From: an uncultured Roseobacter sp. | GTDB lineage: Bacteria; Pseudomonadota; Alphaproteobacteria; Rhodobacterales; Rhodobacteraceae | NCBI GenBank assembly: GCA_947488305.1 | Contig: CANKZM010000002.1 | Coordinates: 248,001-312,000 of the forward strand | Reading direction: 5' to 3' | DNA: 64,000 bases | Shown here: positions 20,169 to 29,271 of the stretch, piece by piece | Layout of the letters: each line of letters opens with the position of its first letter | Numbering within the stretch: position 1 is the stretch's first letter | Made by a program: the position numbers and the translations under genes | The notes under the pieces: model-generated | Databases searched by the model: none | Told to the model about the DNA's origin: nothing | Seen by the model: only the letters and a program-made list of their open reading frames with translations

Positions 20169-20809
20169 TGGGTTTTCTCCTCAAAGGGACAAAGGTCACG
20201 GATGATGCAGGTTGGGCACTGTGGCTTGCGCGCCTTGCAGTGATACCGCCCATGCAGGATCATCCAGTGATGGGCATGAAGCTGGAAGTCAGCCGGAATA
20301 TTGTCTTCAATGGCACGTTCCACGGCGTCCACGGTCTTGCCTGGCGCAATGCCTGTCCGGTTTCCGAGACGAAAGATATGAGTGTCCACTGCCTGCGCCG
20401 GGTATTGCCACCACATGTTCAGCACGACGTTTGCGGTTTTGCGCCCAACGCCGGGAAGGCTTTGCAGGGCTGCACGACTATTGGGCACCTGGCCACCATA
20501 GTCATCCACGAGAATCTGGCTAAGCTTCATGACGTTTTTGGCCTTTTGGCGAAACAGCCCGATTGTCTTGATGTGCTCGGTCAGACCCTCGATGCCCAGA
20601 TCAAGCATTTTCTGGGGGGTGTCCGCAATTTTGAATAACGCTCGTGTCGCCTTGTTGACGCCTGCGTCGGTTGCCTGCGCGCTCAACGCGACTGCGACCA
20701 CGAGGGTATAGACATTGACGTGTTCAAGTTCGCCCTTGGGCTCAGGGTCTGCTTCCTGAAAGCGGGTGAAGATCTCACGAATTGTGTGGTAGTCGAGTTG
20801 CTTGGCCAT
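20165..20809 (-). CDS. nth: Endonuclease III (DNA N-glycosylase/AP lyase)
   Basis: Nth excises oxidised pyrimidines and cleaves AP sites. The 214-residue protein has the helix-hairpin-helix LPGVGRKTANVVLN with the catalytic Lys, the catalytic Asp in VDTHIFRLGNR, and the 4Fe-4S loop CKARKPQCPTCIIRDLC with the exact C-x6-C-x2-C-x5-C spacing. The length is normal. It is the first gene of the nth-pfkB-GNAT run and is divergent from the Hint-domain gene. Confidence 0.96.
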   Translation of the reverse strand: MAKQLDYHTIREIFTRFQEADPEPKGELEHVNVYTLVVAVALSAQATDAGVNKATRALFKIADTPQKMLDLGIEGLTEHIKTIGLFRQKAKNVMKLSQILVDDYGGQVPNSRAALQSLPGVGRKTANVVLNMWWQYPAQAVDTHIFRLGNRTGIAPGKTVDAVERAIEDNIPADFQLHAHHWMILHGRYHCKARKPQCPTCIIRDLCPFEEKTQ

Positions 20810-20957
20810 GATTTCCGTATGCGAGTTTTCCGTTCGAGGGGCAAGGTCAACAATGCCAATTGTTCAAGGGCTGACCCGACAACCAACACATTCTTCAACG
20901 GTTCATTCACCAAGTAATAGTATTGCGATGCCACTGTAATTAGTGAGGAAGCCCGCA

Positions 20958-22031
20958 ATGCCGACAAGTGTCTTCTTTGGTTATTCTCCCGATGCGCTGG
21001 TGTATGATCCCGGCACGGGCAGTTTTTCTTTGGACCCCAACTACGACTACAACACCGACCGGGTCCGTTTTGAGATCACAGATGACGACAATTTTCTCGA
21101 TGGCGACGAGAAAAACGACGAAGTAGGTGAAGACGCCAATCAAACTGGCGTCGTGACTACGCCGGATGGCACCCCTGTTTCTTCGGGTCTGATCTATGGC
21201 GAGCAATATGCGATCCTGCAAGCGCCAGACGGATCTTATGTGACCATCGACCGCATTGAGATTGACGGTGTCAACATGGGCTACGTGCCCTCCGAACCTT
21301 TGCAGCCGGGTGTCGCCTATACCTACGTAGGCGGTGAAGATATCGATAATTTGCTTGGCGGGCCTGACGGTCGAGATACCCGCCTGACCTACAGCCAATA
21401 CGAGGCCAATAGTGTGCCATGTTTCGGGCCAGGCACGATGATCACGACGCAAGATGGTGAAATTCCGGTAGAATGGCTGGACACCGGCCATAAGGTCCTG
21501 ACCCGCGATCACGGGTATCAGCCTGTTCTTTGGGTGGGTCGCACGAAGCTGCCCAAGCGGTACTTCGATCAATTCCCCGACGAACGCCCGTTGCGCATCC
21601 GAGCCGGTACATTGGGCGAAAACACTCCGAAACGCGATCTCTGTTTGACAGGTGATCACCGTGTATTGGTCCGCTCGGCCAAGGCGCAGCTGATGTTTTT
21701 TTCGTCAGAAGTGCTGGCGCCAGCCAAAGCCTGGGGAGATGCCGGACAGGCCTCTTTGATCGCGCCAAATGAAACCTTCACACTGACACATGTTCTTTGT
21801 GAGTCACATGAGGTGATCATGGCTGAAGGGGCCTGGGTCGAAAGCCTGTTTACGGGCGTGGAAACGCTACGACGGCTTAGTGATGTCGACCGAAAGAGGC
21901 TGGAGGCGGCTTTGCCGGAGGAACTTCACCACAAATCCACAGCAAGACCTTGTCTGTCACGCAAAGAGGCAGCGTTGCTCTTGTCCCAAGGACGCCTTAT
22001 GCGCCGGAGCCTGCCCGCGCTCAGTGCCTGA
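20958..22031 (+). CDS. Hint domain-containing protein
   Basis: A 357-residue protein from the ATG at 20958, which has a GAGGAAG ribosome binding site 7 bp upstream; a GTG 15 bp earlier overlaps that site. Residues about 1-145 form an Asp/Gly-rich N-terminal part with DDDNFLDGDEKNDE, which might bind calcium. The Hint_2 domain (PF13403) begins at VPCFGPGTMITTQDGEIPVEWLDTG with the Cys nucleophile and continues through TGDHRVLVRS and HVLCESHEVIMAEG. Such Hint modules occur widely in Roseobacters, often at the end of secreted proteins, but there is no C-terminal splice junction asparagine here that would suggest an intein. A role in autoprocessing is inference. Confidence 0.87.
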   Translation: MPTSVFFGYSPDALVYDPGTGSFSLDPNYDYNTDRVRFEITDDDNFLDGDEKNDEVGEDANQTGVVTTPDGTPVSSGLIYGEQYAILQAPDGSYVTIDRIEIDGVNMGYVPSEPLQPGVAYTYVGGEDIDNLLGGPDGRDTRLTYSQYEANSVPCFGPGTMITTQDGEIPVEWLDTGHKVLTRDHGYQPVLWVGRTKLPKRYFDQFPDERPLRIRAGTLGENTPKRDLCLTGDHRVLVRSAKAQLMFFSSEVLAPAKAWGDAGQASLIAPNETFTLTHVLCESHEVIMAEGAWVESLFTGVETLRRLSDVDRKRLEAALPEELHHKSTARPCLSRKEAALLLSQGRLMRRSLPALSA

Positions 22032-22082
22032 AGTCGCATGAATCGGGTCGCACCGCAAAGGTGATTGGCCTAGGTTTGGGGC

Positions 22083-22955
22083 ATGACACAGCAACATATA
22101 TTACCGCATGATGCCGAGAGCACGTATCACTATAACGTCGTTCGACGTGCGATCGACCGGCTGGATTCCGCAGAGACCCCGCTCTCTCTTGAGGAGATCG
22201 CCTCTGATATCGGGATGAGCCCTGCCCATTTTCAACGCCTTTTCTCGCGATGGGTTGGCGTATCACCGAAGCGATACCAGCAGTACCTCGCGCTCGGGCA
22301 CGCAAAGACCCTTTTGCGAGACCGTTTCACAACGTTGCAGGCGTCACATGCGCTCGGTCTGTCAGGTGGCGGGCGTTTGCATGACCTTTTTGTCCGATGG
22401 GAAGCGATGAGCCCTGGCGATTTCGCCAGAAAGGGCGAAGGTTTGACGATCTATTGGGGATGGTTTGAAAGCCCATTTGGACCCGCGATTGTGATGGGAA
22501 CCGCGAAGGGTATCTGCGGGATCGGTTTCGCCGCCGAAATGGGAGCCGAGGCGGCGATGGAAGATCTCCGTAATCGGTGGCCGCAGGCGGAGTACATTGA
22601 AGACCCGATGATGTTGCGGCCTTGGGTGCTGCGGGCGTTTGGTGCAAAGGACGCAAGTCTCGACAAGGCGCCACTCTTTCTGATCGGTGCGCCGTTTCAG
22701 ATCAAGGTCTGGGAGGCATTGCTTTCGATCCCTTCTGGTCAGGTCACGACCTATTCTGAGATTGCCGAAGCCATCGGATCTCCGCGCGCGGTGCGGGCGG
22801 TGGGCACCGCGGTCGGCCGCAACCCAATTAGTTGGCTGATCCCTTGCCACCGCGCTTTGCGCAAGTCGGGCGGGCTGGGGGGCTATCATTGGGGTTTGCC
22901 GATGAAGCGGGCGATGCTGGCCTACGAAGCGGCCAAAACGGAAAACGTAGCCTGA
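22083..22955 (+). CDS. Ada-like methylated-DNA--cysteine S-methyltransferase with AraC domain
   Basis: The 290-residue protein joins an AraC-type helix-turn-helix region (residues about 15-110, with LSLEEIASDIGMSPAHFQRLFSRW) to an Ogt-type methyltransferase domain. The acceptor Cys lies in the motif IPCHRALRKSGGLGGYHWG near residue 260. The N-terminal zinc-binding methylphosphotriester domain of E. coli Ada is missing, so sensing of DNA methylation damage by that route is not possible in this protein. It would repair O6-methylguanine and could still act on transcription. It is transcribed alone, 51 bp after the Hint gene. Confidence 0.9.
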   Translation: MTQQHILPHDAESTYHYNVVRRAIDRLDSAETPLSLEEIASDIGMSPAHFQRLFSRWVGVSPKRYQQYLALGHAKTLLRDRFTTLQASHALGLSGGGRLHDLFVRWEAMSPGDFARKGEGLTIYWGWFESPFGPAIVMGTAKGICGIGFAAEMGAEAAMEDLRNRWPQAEYIEDPMMLRPWVLRAFGAKDASLDKAPLFLIGAPFQIKVWEALLSIPSGQVTTYSEIAEAIGSPRAVRAVGTAVGRNPISWLIPCHRALRKSGGLGGYHWGLPMKRAMLAYEAAKTENVA

Positions 22956-22986
22956 TCAGCAGGAAAACGCTCAGGATTTTCCCCCT

Positions 22987-23016
22987 TTGTTTATTCAGCG
23001 GGAATGTCCATATACA
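22987..23016 (+). promoter_or_regulatory. Candidate promoter of the OmpA-like lipoprotein gene
   Basis: A -35-like TTGTTT at 22987-22992 and a -10-like TATACA at 23011-23016 are 18 bp apart, about 60 bp before the start codon. The 5' untranslated region would contain a 6-bp-stem hairpin at 23035-23052. This is a pattern-based call only. Confidence 0.4.
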
Positions 23017-23075
23017 CTCCACGAGCAAAATGACGCCTCGCCCGAACGAGGCCGCAACCTGTAAGGCAGTACGTT

Positions 23076-23732
23076 ATGACATTTACAAAATCCACAGCCG
23101 TTTTGGCGATCACTGGCGCTGTGGCGCTGGCGGGATGTACCGACCCAAATCAACTGGGTGGCAACTCATCACTGAATAAAACCCAGCAAGGCGCTCTGAT
23201 CGGCGCAGGTGCTGGTGCCGTAGCCGGTCAATTGATTGGTGGAGATACAAAAGCAACCGTTATTGGCGCGGCCGTCGGCGGCGCTATTGGTGGCGGCATC
23301 GGCTATGACCTTGATCGACAGGAAGCAGATTTGCGCCGCGACCTAGGTAATGATGACGTCAAAATTACCAATACCGGTGACCGTTTGATCGTAAGCATGC
23401 CGCAAGACCTGCTGTTCGCAACGGACAGCTTCTCCGTGCGCCCGGATTTACAAGATGATCTCTACACAGTTTCTGGAAACCTGCAGCAGTATCCGGAATC
23501 AACCATTCAAGTCGTCGGCCATACCGACAGTGATGGCAGTGCGGAATACAACCAGACATTGTCTGATCGGCGCGCGAATTCAGTCAGCAACATCCTGATC
23601 AATGGCGGTGTACCAGCTGCGCGCATTCAGTCCTTTGGCCGGGGCGAAAGTCAGCCGATTGCAAGTAACTTGAATGAGGCGGGTAAGGCGCAGAACCGTA
23701 GGGTCGAGATCGTGATCCTGCCAAACGCCTAG
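23076..23732 (+). CDS. OmpA family lipoprotein with glycine-zipper segment
   Basis: A 218-residue envelope lipoprotein. The signal peptide ends in the lipobox LAGC (Cys at residue 21). Residues 35-80 form a glycine-zipper region of the type seen in YfiB/YiaD-like and SmpA-neighbouring proteins (GAGAGAVAGQLIGG, GAAVGGAIGGGIG). The C-terminal OmpA domain has FATDSFSVRPD, VVGHTDSDGSAEYNQTLSDRRANSV and EAGKAQNRRVEIVIL, with the Asp and Arg residues that bind peptidoglycan. It resembles E. coli YiaD. It probably links the outer membrane to the cell wall, and it is monocistronic with its own terminator. Confidence 0.92.
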   Translation: MTFTKSTAVLAITGAVALAGCTDPNQLGGNSSLNKTQQGALIGAGAGAVAGQLIGGDTKATVIGAAVGGAIGGGIGYDLDRQEADLRRDLGNDDVKITNTGDRLIVSMPQDLLFATDSFSVRPDLQDDLYTVSGNLQQYPESTIQVVGHTDSDGSAEYNQTLSDRRANSVSNILINGGVPAARIQSFGRGESQPIASNLNEAGKAQNRRVEIVILPNA

Positions 23733-23756
23733 GCATTTCGTTCAAATCTCAAGATT

Positions 23757-23789
23757 GGCCCCGTTTCAGCAGCGGGGCCTTTTGTTTTT
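23757..23789 (+). terminator. Rho-independent terminator after the OmpA-like lipoprotein
   Basis: A 7-bp GC stem (GGCCCCG at 23757-23763, CGGGGCC at 23773-23779, 9-nt loop) followed by TTTTGTTTTT. It lies 25 bp after the stop codon. Confidence 0.92.
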
Positions 23790-23840
23790 CCAGTTCGGGG
23801 CTACAGTTAATGCTTTGAATTCTTCAAGAGGCTACGTGAC

Positions 23841-24383
23841 ATGGCGAACTACAAACTGCTTGGTCTTTCTGGCGCATTGCGTGAAGGCTCCACTAACTCC
23901 CGGCTCTTGCGTGAAGCGGCAAGGCTTTTTGGGAGTTGTACATTCGAGGAAGCTAGCCTGCGCTTACCCCTTTATGACGGGGATGTTGAGGCAGCTGATG
24001 GCGTCCCGGCTGCAGTAGAGGCGCTTTCAAGCCAGATCGCTGCAGCTGATGCGGTTCTCATTTCAACGCCGGAGTACAACAAAGGTCCTTCCGGCGTGCT
24101 CAAAAACGCGTTGGATTGGGTGTCACGCACGCAGGGTAATCCTTGGCAAGGCAAACCTTTGGCCGTCATGTCGGCGGCTGCTGGCCGCGCGGGAGGTGAA
24201 CGGGCGCAATTGGTGCTGAGGGGGTTCATGGTGCCTTTCCAACCACGCATACTTCAGGGCCCTGAGGTTCACCTTGCCGGAAGTGGCGATGCTTTTGATG
24301 ACGAAGGGCGCCTAAAGTCCGACATCTACATCAAGACGCTTGCGCAGTTGATGGAGAACCTGCGCGCTGAGATCGAACGCTAG
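23841..24383 (+). CDS. NADPH-dependent FMN reductase family protein
   Basis: A 180-residue flavodoxin-like protein of the SsuE/ChrR/YieF group. Visible are the FMN phosphate loop region LSGALREGSTNSRLLREA (residues 7-24) and the family signature STPEYNKGPSGVLKNALDWVSR (about 75-96), in which PEYN contacts FMN. Such enzymes reduce FMN, quinones or chromate; the true substrate is not evident. It starts with ATG at 23841 and is followed by a 180-bp gap before a convergent gene. Confidence 0.9.
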   Translation: MANYKLLGLSGALREGSTNSRLLREAARLFGSCTFEEASLRLPLYDGDVEAADGVPAAVEALSSQIAAADAVLISTPEYNKGPSGVLKNALDWVSRTQGNPWQGKPLAVMSAAAGRAGGERAQLVLRGFMVPFQPRILQGPEVHLAGSGDAFDDEGRLKSDIYIKTLAQLMENLRAEIER

Positions 24384-24565
24384 GGCGCGGATTTTGACTA
24401 CTCGATCAGGTTGTGGTCGGGAACTTTGATGTGGAACGAAATATTCGGGCCCGGCGCGCCGGATCCTTGCGCCCGGCCATTTTCGAGCGCCAATCGGTGA
24501 GCATCCAATGGCAGGAACTGCTGGTTAGTCTGCGGAACATGACGTCGGCTGGCCTGCCAGTGTGT

Positions 24566-25603
24566 TCACAAAGAAGCGGCGACGTCAAAGCCGTCGGGGA
24601 TCGCGTTGCGGTCCTCAAGCAGCAAGTCAGCCATGACATGTGCCACTTTCGGGGCCATGCCGAAGCCAATCTTGAAGCCGCCGTTTGCGATAAAGTGTCC
24701 CGGTTTATCGGGCCAATGGCCCAGCATGGGCGCCCTGCTTCTCGCGCGGGGGCGCGCGCCTGCCCAGCGTTTCAGGACGGCTGCATTGCGTAGCATGGGG
24801 ACCGCGTTCCGCGTCCTGTCGATGATCTCATCAAGCAGCCCATCTGTCATGTCGGGTGCGGCATATTCCCGTTCTGATGTCGACCCAATCGCCACGGTCC
24901 CGTCGAGATGGGGGATCACATGAAGGCCATCGACGAAGAGTTGCGGCGCGCCGCGCATATCGTAGTCGAGAAGTGCGGCCTGGCCTTTTACTCCGGCACC
25001 CACCATTCGGTGGTGCCCCTCGTTCAGAGCTTCCAGACCCGGCACGCCAGTTGCCCAAATGGTTTTGCCGGAATTTAGGCCATCGGACAGGATCGAGACC
25101 CCTTTTCGCGAGAGCGCCTTTGCAAGTGCCGAAACTGATTGCTGTGGGTGCAGTAGTGCGCTGAGATCATCGCGGATGACCCAACCCGTCGGAGAGTTCG
25201 GCACCCATCCTGTCTTTGGTGCTCGCTCAACGGACCAGGTTGCGCGCCCCTGCCAAAGAGTCTTGGCGGTCTCAGCGCGTTGGCGCGCGAGGGTAAGGGC
25301 TGCATTATCAGCAACTGGCTGGAGGCGACCGCTGCGGATATATCCCGGATCTTGACCGCTGACTTCAGTGACTTCCGACCAAAACTGCTCGGCCATCAGA
25401 AGGCTTTCAAGCTGGAAGGCCTTTTTGGCGTTCCAGTTCTCAGGCACATGCGGGGCCAATGCCCCCACCACGCCGCCACTGCTGCCTGCGCCTGGTCCGC
25501 CTGGGTCAATGATCTGTACCTTTGCACCACGGCAAACGCACACCCACGCAATGGTCAAACCAAAGATGCCCGCGCCGCGAACGGTGATGTCGACCATTGC
25601 CAA
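24566..25603 (-). CDS. FAD-dependent oxidoreductase, probable MnmC(o)-like protein
   Basis: A 345-residue DAO-fold flavoprotein. The FAD motif GAGIFGLTIAWVCVCRGAKVQIID starts at residue 11, and the tail FIANGGFKIGFGMAPKVAHVMADLLLE is typical for the fold. Its gene is divergent from mnmD. In many Proteobacteria the two activities are fused in MnmC, whose oxidase half removes carboxymethyl from cmnm5s2U in tRNA and whose methylase half then adds a methyl group. The neighbourhood therefore favours the tRNA-modifying oxidase half as a separate polypeptide. A glycine oxidase (ThiO) or DadA-like role is the main alternative. There are no thiamine genes nearby. Confidence 0.8.
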   Translation of the reverse strand: MAMVDITVRGAGIFGLTIAWVCVCRGAKVQIIDPGGPGAGSSGGVVGALAPHVPENWNAKKAFQLESLLMAEQFWSEVTEVSGQDPGYIRSGRLQPVADNAALTLARQRAETAKTLWQGRATWSVERAPKTGWVPNSPTGWVIRDDLSALLHPQQSVSALAKALSRKGVSILSDGLNSGKTIWATGVPGLEALNEGHHRMVGAGVKGQAALLDYDMRGAPQLFVDGLHVIPHLDGTVAIGSTSEREYAAPDMTDGLLDEIIDRTRNAVPMLRNAAVLKRWAGARPRARSRAPMLGHWPDKPGHFIANGGFKIGFGMAPKVAHVMADLLLEDRNAIPDGFDVAASL

Positions 25604-25640
25604 TGCCTGCCTTCTGCCTCAGTGTCGCTTTCGATTTCAT

Positions 25641-26339
25641 ATGTTAATACAAGGTGCTGTTGTGCGAAACCAGACGACGGACGTTACTTGGCGCATAGGT
25701 GATGTGCCGGTATCTTCGCGCTTCGACGATCCCTATTTTAGTCTTGAGAACGGACTTGAGGAAACACGGCATGTTTTTCTGAAGGGAAACCAGCTACCGA
25801 ACCGGTTTCGCGAGGGATTTCATATTGCGGAGCTTGGCTTCGGCACCGGGCTGAACTTTCTTGCCACCGTCCAGGCCTGGGAGACGGCGGACGTTTCCGG
25901 GAAACTGACATTTACAAGTTTTGAAGCCTACCCACTGGAGCGCGACCACATGATCAGAGCGTTGTGGGTCTTTTCGTCGGCAGGGTTACGCGTGCAAGAA
26001 TTGGCTGATATCTGGACCCCGGCGGGCGGACACTTCGACTTGACCCCTACGGTTTCGCTAGAAGTCATTTTGGGCGACGCGCGCGACACGATCAAATCTT
26101 GGGAGGGTCGTGCAGACGCCTGGTATCTGGATGGGTTTTCACCAGCAAAAAACCCTGAGCTGTGGAGCCCAGAACTACTTGCAAATGTCGCGGATCGAAC
26201 GGCAACCGGGGGAACCTTTGCCACTTACACAGCTGCAGGATTTGTCCGCAGGGGGTTGGAGGACGCAGGGTTTGACGTTGAACGCGTCCCGGGATTTGGT
26301 CGGAAACGGCATATGACACGGGGAACTCTGGCCAGATGA
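25641..26339 (+). CDS. mnmD: tRNA 5-methylaminomethyl-2-thiouridine methyltransferase domain protein MnmD
   Basis: This is the stand-alone methyltransferase part of MnmC, which makes mnm5s2U at the tRNA wobble position. Family motifs are TWRIGDVPVSSRFDDPYFS near the start, EELGFGTGLNF-like SAM motif (read here as IAELGFGTGLNFLAT), FTSFEAYPL and WYLDGFSPAKNPELW, which is the most specific signature. The start is uncertain: ATG 25641 gives 232 residues but lacks a good ribosome binding site, while GTG 25662 gives 225 residues with AAGGTG about 7 bp upstream. It overlaps the EamA gene by 4 bp and is divergent from the MnmC(o)-like gene. Confidence 0.9.
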   Translation: MLIQGAVVRNQTTDVTWRIGDVPVSSRFDDPYFSLENGLEETRHVFLKGNQLPNRFREGFHIAELGFGTGLNFLATVQAWETADVSGKLTFTSFEAYPLERDHMIRALWVFSSAGLRVQELADIWTPAGGHFDLTPTVSLEVILGDARDTIKSWEGRADAWYLDGFSPAKNPELWSPELLANVADRTATGGTFATYTAAGFVRRGLEDAGFDVERVPGFGRKRHMTRGTLAR

Positions 26340-27205
26340 CGCAGCGCAATGATGTGCGCCTCGGGGTGTTTCTGATGCTCCTGGCCTCGGCAGTATTCGC
26401 ACTGCAGGATGGTATCTCGCGCCACCTGGCGGAGGCCTACAACATTTATATGATCGTGATGATCCGCTATTGGTTCTTTGCAGCATTCGTCATTGCAATT
26501 GCTGGGCGGAAAGCGGGCGGGATTAGCGCCGCCGCTCGTACCCGCCAACCCGTTCTACAGGCGTTCAGGGGTCTTTTGCTTGCGGTTGAGGTCTGTGTGA
26601 TGATCGCGGCCTTCACCATGCTCGGCCTGGTAGAAAGCCATGCAGTTTTCGCGTGTTATCCACTCATCGTCGCGGCGCTTTCTGGCCCGATTCTGGGAGA
26701 GAAAGTCGGGTGGCGACGGTGGGGGGCCATTGGCATTGGTTTTATTGGTGTCATCATTATCTTGCAGCCGGGATATGGTGTCTTTGATCCTGCGGCATTG
26801 ATCCCTCTCGCTTCGGCGACAATGTTTGCGATCTACGCTCTCACGACGCGGTATGCTGGACGATTGGATACGGCGGCAACAAGCTTTTTCTGGACCGGAA
26901 CCGTTGGCGCCTTTGCTGTAACGCTGGTTGGGGTTTGGTTTTGGGAGCCAATGACTGCGCCAGATTGGGGTTGGATGGGGGCGCTCTGTATAACCGGCGC
27001 TGCGGGGCATTGGCTTCTGATCCGGTGTTATGAAGTTGCAGAGGCCAGCGCCGTTCAACCCTTTGCATATTTTCAGCTGGTTTTTGCAGCGGCACTTGGC
27101 CTTTTTGTATTTGGCGAGACCCTGCGCAGCAACGTGGCGATGGGCGTCGCTATCATTGTCGGAGCAGGGCTATTCACCCTTTGGCGCGAACGCCTGAAGA
27201 CTTGA
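26336..27205 (+). CDS. EamA/DMT superfamily transporter
   Basis: A 289-residue integral membrane protein with about ten predicted helices in two EamA repeats, the drug/metabolite transporter plan. The start region RLGVFLMLLASAVFALQDGISRHLAE and the second-repeat region GWMGALCITGAAGHWLLIRCYE are typical of RhaT/YdcZ-like alphaproteobacterial members. The substrate cannot be read from sequence. The ATG overlaps the mnmD stop by 4 bp. Its 3' end overlaps the convergent lytic transglycosylase gene by 36 bp, more than usual for a convergent pair in this window. Confidence 0.9.
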   Translation: MTQRNDVRLGVFLMLLASAVFALQDGISRHLAEAYNIYMIVMIRYWFFAAFVIAIAGRKAGGISAAARTRQPVLQAFRGLLLAVEVCVMIAAFTMLGLVESHAVFACYPLIVAALSGPILGEKVGWRRWGAIGIGFIGVIIILQPGYGVFDPAALIPLASATMFAIYALTTRYAGRLDTAATSFFWTGTVGAFAVTLVGVWFWEPMTAPDWGWMGALCITGAAGHWLLIRCYEVAEASAVQPFAYFQLVFAAALGLFVFGETLRSNVAMGVAIIVGAGLFTLWRERLKT

Positions 27206-29143
27206 TCCGGTCAGCTCCTCGCTGAAAGGTTGTGGTAAAGCGGCTTTGCCCAGTTGTGCTCGATAGACTGGTAAGCTTTCGGCCACACGCATGACGTAGT
27301 TTCGTGTCTCTCTGAAAGGAATATGCTCAATCCAGTCGACGATATCAATCGCTCCGCGACGTGGATCGCCATAGACCTGCATCCATCGATCGGGACGGCT
27401 GGGACCTGCGTTGTAACCGGCTGACATCATGATGACGTTTCCGTTGAACCGACCCGCGAGTCTAGAAAGATAGGCCGCCCCCAGTTCCGCGTTATAGGCT
27501 GGGTCGGAGATAAGCCGTTCCGTCGTGTGATTGGCAGATCGACCCAGCCCACGTGCCACTGCGCTTCCCGTACGCGGCATGATCTGCATAAGCCCTCGCG
27601 CCCCAACTCCGCTTTGGACACGTGGGTCAAACTCGCTTTCGCGCCGAGCAATCGCGAGCGTCATTTCAGGCGCCATCGGGAGGTTGCGCTTTGCTACCGG
27701 GTGCATCGCGTAGTAACCAAACGGCACGACAATCGCTCGTCGGGCAAGCCGTTTCCCGATCATCACTGCGAGATGGGGCTGCTCAGCATCCACCGCCGCC
27801 TGAGCAAGCAGCGCGCCGCGTTCTTCGTCCAACTGCTCTGCAAGATGCGTCCAGAACTGTTCCGCAAGGTTTAACTCTCCGGACGCCTGAAGCAGCAAAC
27901 CCGCCTGAAACAACGGCAGGTCGGCGAGGTCAGTTTCACGCCAATCCGCCTCGACGGAGGCTGTGGCAAGCTCTGTGTCAAAGGGCAACCCGGCCCGCTC
28001 GGCCGCCAAAAGGCCGTAAAATGACGTTTGGAACTGTGCAGCACTTGCGTAGGCCTGGTCGGCAGCCGCAACATTCCCCATCGCTTCGTAGGCACGACCG
28101 CGCCAATAGCCTGCACGACCCTTTGAGATTGGCGACTGCACGGCCTGGTCGTGATTGTCAAAGTGCCGCAGCGCTGTCTCGGGTTCGTTGAGATTTTGCA
28201 ACGCGATGTATCCAGCCAACCATTCCAAATCGGCATAGGCGGAACCCGACAGCAAGAAATGGCGCGCGGCGATTTCATAAGCCCGCTCCGCGTCACCATT
28301 TCGCATTTCGTCGCGGGCATAGGAACGTCTGCGGTTACTCCAGGCTTCGGGTCGTCCTAACGCATCTGCACTGGTTGAAGTTTCAATCAGTAGAGCTTTC
28401 GCATCTTCTCCTCTGCCTTTGCGTGCCCGCCACATAAACCGTTCATATTGCAATCCGCCATCTTTGGCGTGGGATGAGGGTACTGCCGCGATCAAAGTGT
28501 CCACCCCGGGAGCCGCATCCTTTAACGCGATCCGAGCTTTGGCGGCCGCAACGGCCCCTTTGGATGCAAGGTTAAACACGCGCCGCGCGTTCTCGTATGA
28601 TCCGCGCCAAAGCATGGCATCCAGCCTTGCGTCATGATGTTCGCTCAGGAGCGCACCATATGCACCCGTGAACAAGGCCTGCTCCGTCGATGACATCGGG
28701 ATGTTGCGCCAGGCGCCAATCACTGCTGCGTTTGCTTCCGCCTCCCGACCAGCGGCCTTCAGCGCCTTGGCGTATCGTAGAATGCCTTGGGGTGTCTGCG
28801 GTGGTGTCTCTTCAAAAAATGTCAAAACCTGAGAGTCGCCTTGCAAAACAATGACAGGCTCCGAAACACGGCGAAGCCGCCTTTCGCCGGGCCAGTCAGG
28901 GCGTCGCTGCAAAAAGCCTGTTATTTCACCATAGGACCCAAGGGCTGCGCGCAGGCGCACCCATTCGATCACATCCGCGGCGACCTGCCCATCACGCGCG
29001 GCTATCTGCTCCGCGCGGTCCCAGTTGCCGTCTCGCGCGGCCTCCAACGCCCAACCCAAAGGCCGGGGTCGTTCTGCCCACGCGGGCAGGGCAGTTAGAA
29101 AAACCGTCACGAGTAAGAGTATTGGGCGTCTGATCACTTGCAT
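27170..29143 (-). CDS. Soluble lytic murein transglycosylase (Slt70 family)
   Basis: A 657-residue exported enzyme that cleaves peptidoglycan glycan strands to 1,6-anhydromuropeptides. Residues 1-23 form a signal peptide ending PAWA. A long alpha-helical superhelix domain follows, with TPR-like repeats. The goose-lysozyme-like catalytic domain lies at about 490-630: AIARRESEFDP with the catalytic Glu, GARGLMQIMPRT and SAGYNAGPSR. Length agrees with Slt70. The gene is divergent from dapA and ends inside the 3' end of the EamA transporter gene. It probably acts in cell wall turnover. Confidence 0.93.
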   Translation of the reverse strand: MQVIRRPILLLVTVFLTALPAWAERPRPLGWALEAARDGNWDRAEQIAARDGQVAADVIEWVRLRAALGSYGEITGFLQRRPDWPGERRLRRVSEPVIVLQGDSQVLTFFEETPPQTPQGILRYAKALKAAGREAEANAAVIGAWRNIPMSSTEQALFTGAYGALLSEHHDARLDAMLWRGSYENARRVFNLASKGAVAAAKARIALKDAAPGVDTLIAAVPSSHAKDGGLQYERFMWRARKGRGEDAKALLIETSTSADALGRPEAWSNRRRSYARDEMRNGDAERAYEIAARHFLLSGSAYADLEWLAGYIALQNLNEPETALRHFDNHDQAVQSPISKGRAGYWRGRAYEAMGNVAAADQAYASAAQFQTSFYGLLAAERAGLPFDTELATASVEADWRETDLADLPLFQAGLLLQASGELNLAEQFWTHLAEQLDEERGALLAQAAVDAEQPHLAVMIGKRLARRAIVVPFGYYAMHPVAKRNLPMAPEMTLAIARRESEFDPRVQSGVGARGLMQIMPRTGSAVARGLGRSANHTTERLISDPAYNAELGAAYLSRLAGRFNGNVIMMSAGYNAGPSRPDRWMQVYGDPRRGAIDIVDWIEHIPFRETRNYVMRVAESLPVYRAQLGKAALPQPFSEELTGSSLQAFAPKGE

Positions 29144-29271
29144 TTCCCAAGCTATGAAGGCTAGAGCCTTCCATACTTATGGCATTGCCGAAAGGGATCA
29201 AATCACGATCCTGCTTACAATGCGTTAACCCAGGCCATTTGCCGGCCACAATAGCTAAAAGGAGCGTGAAA

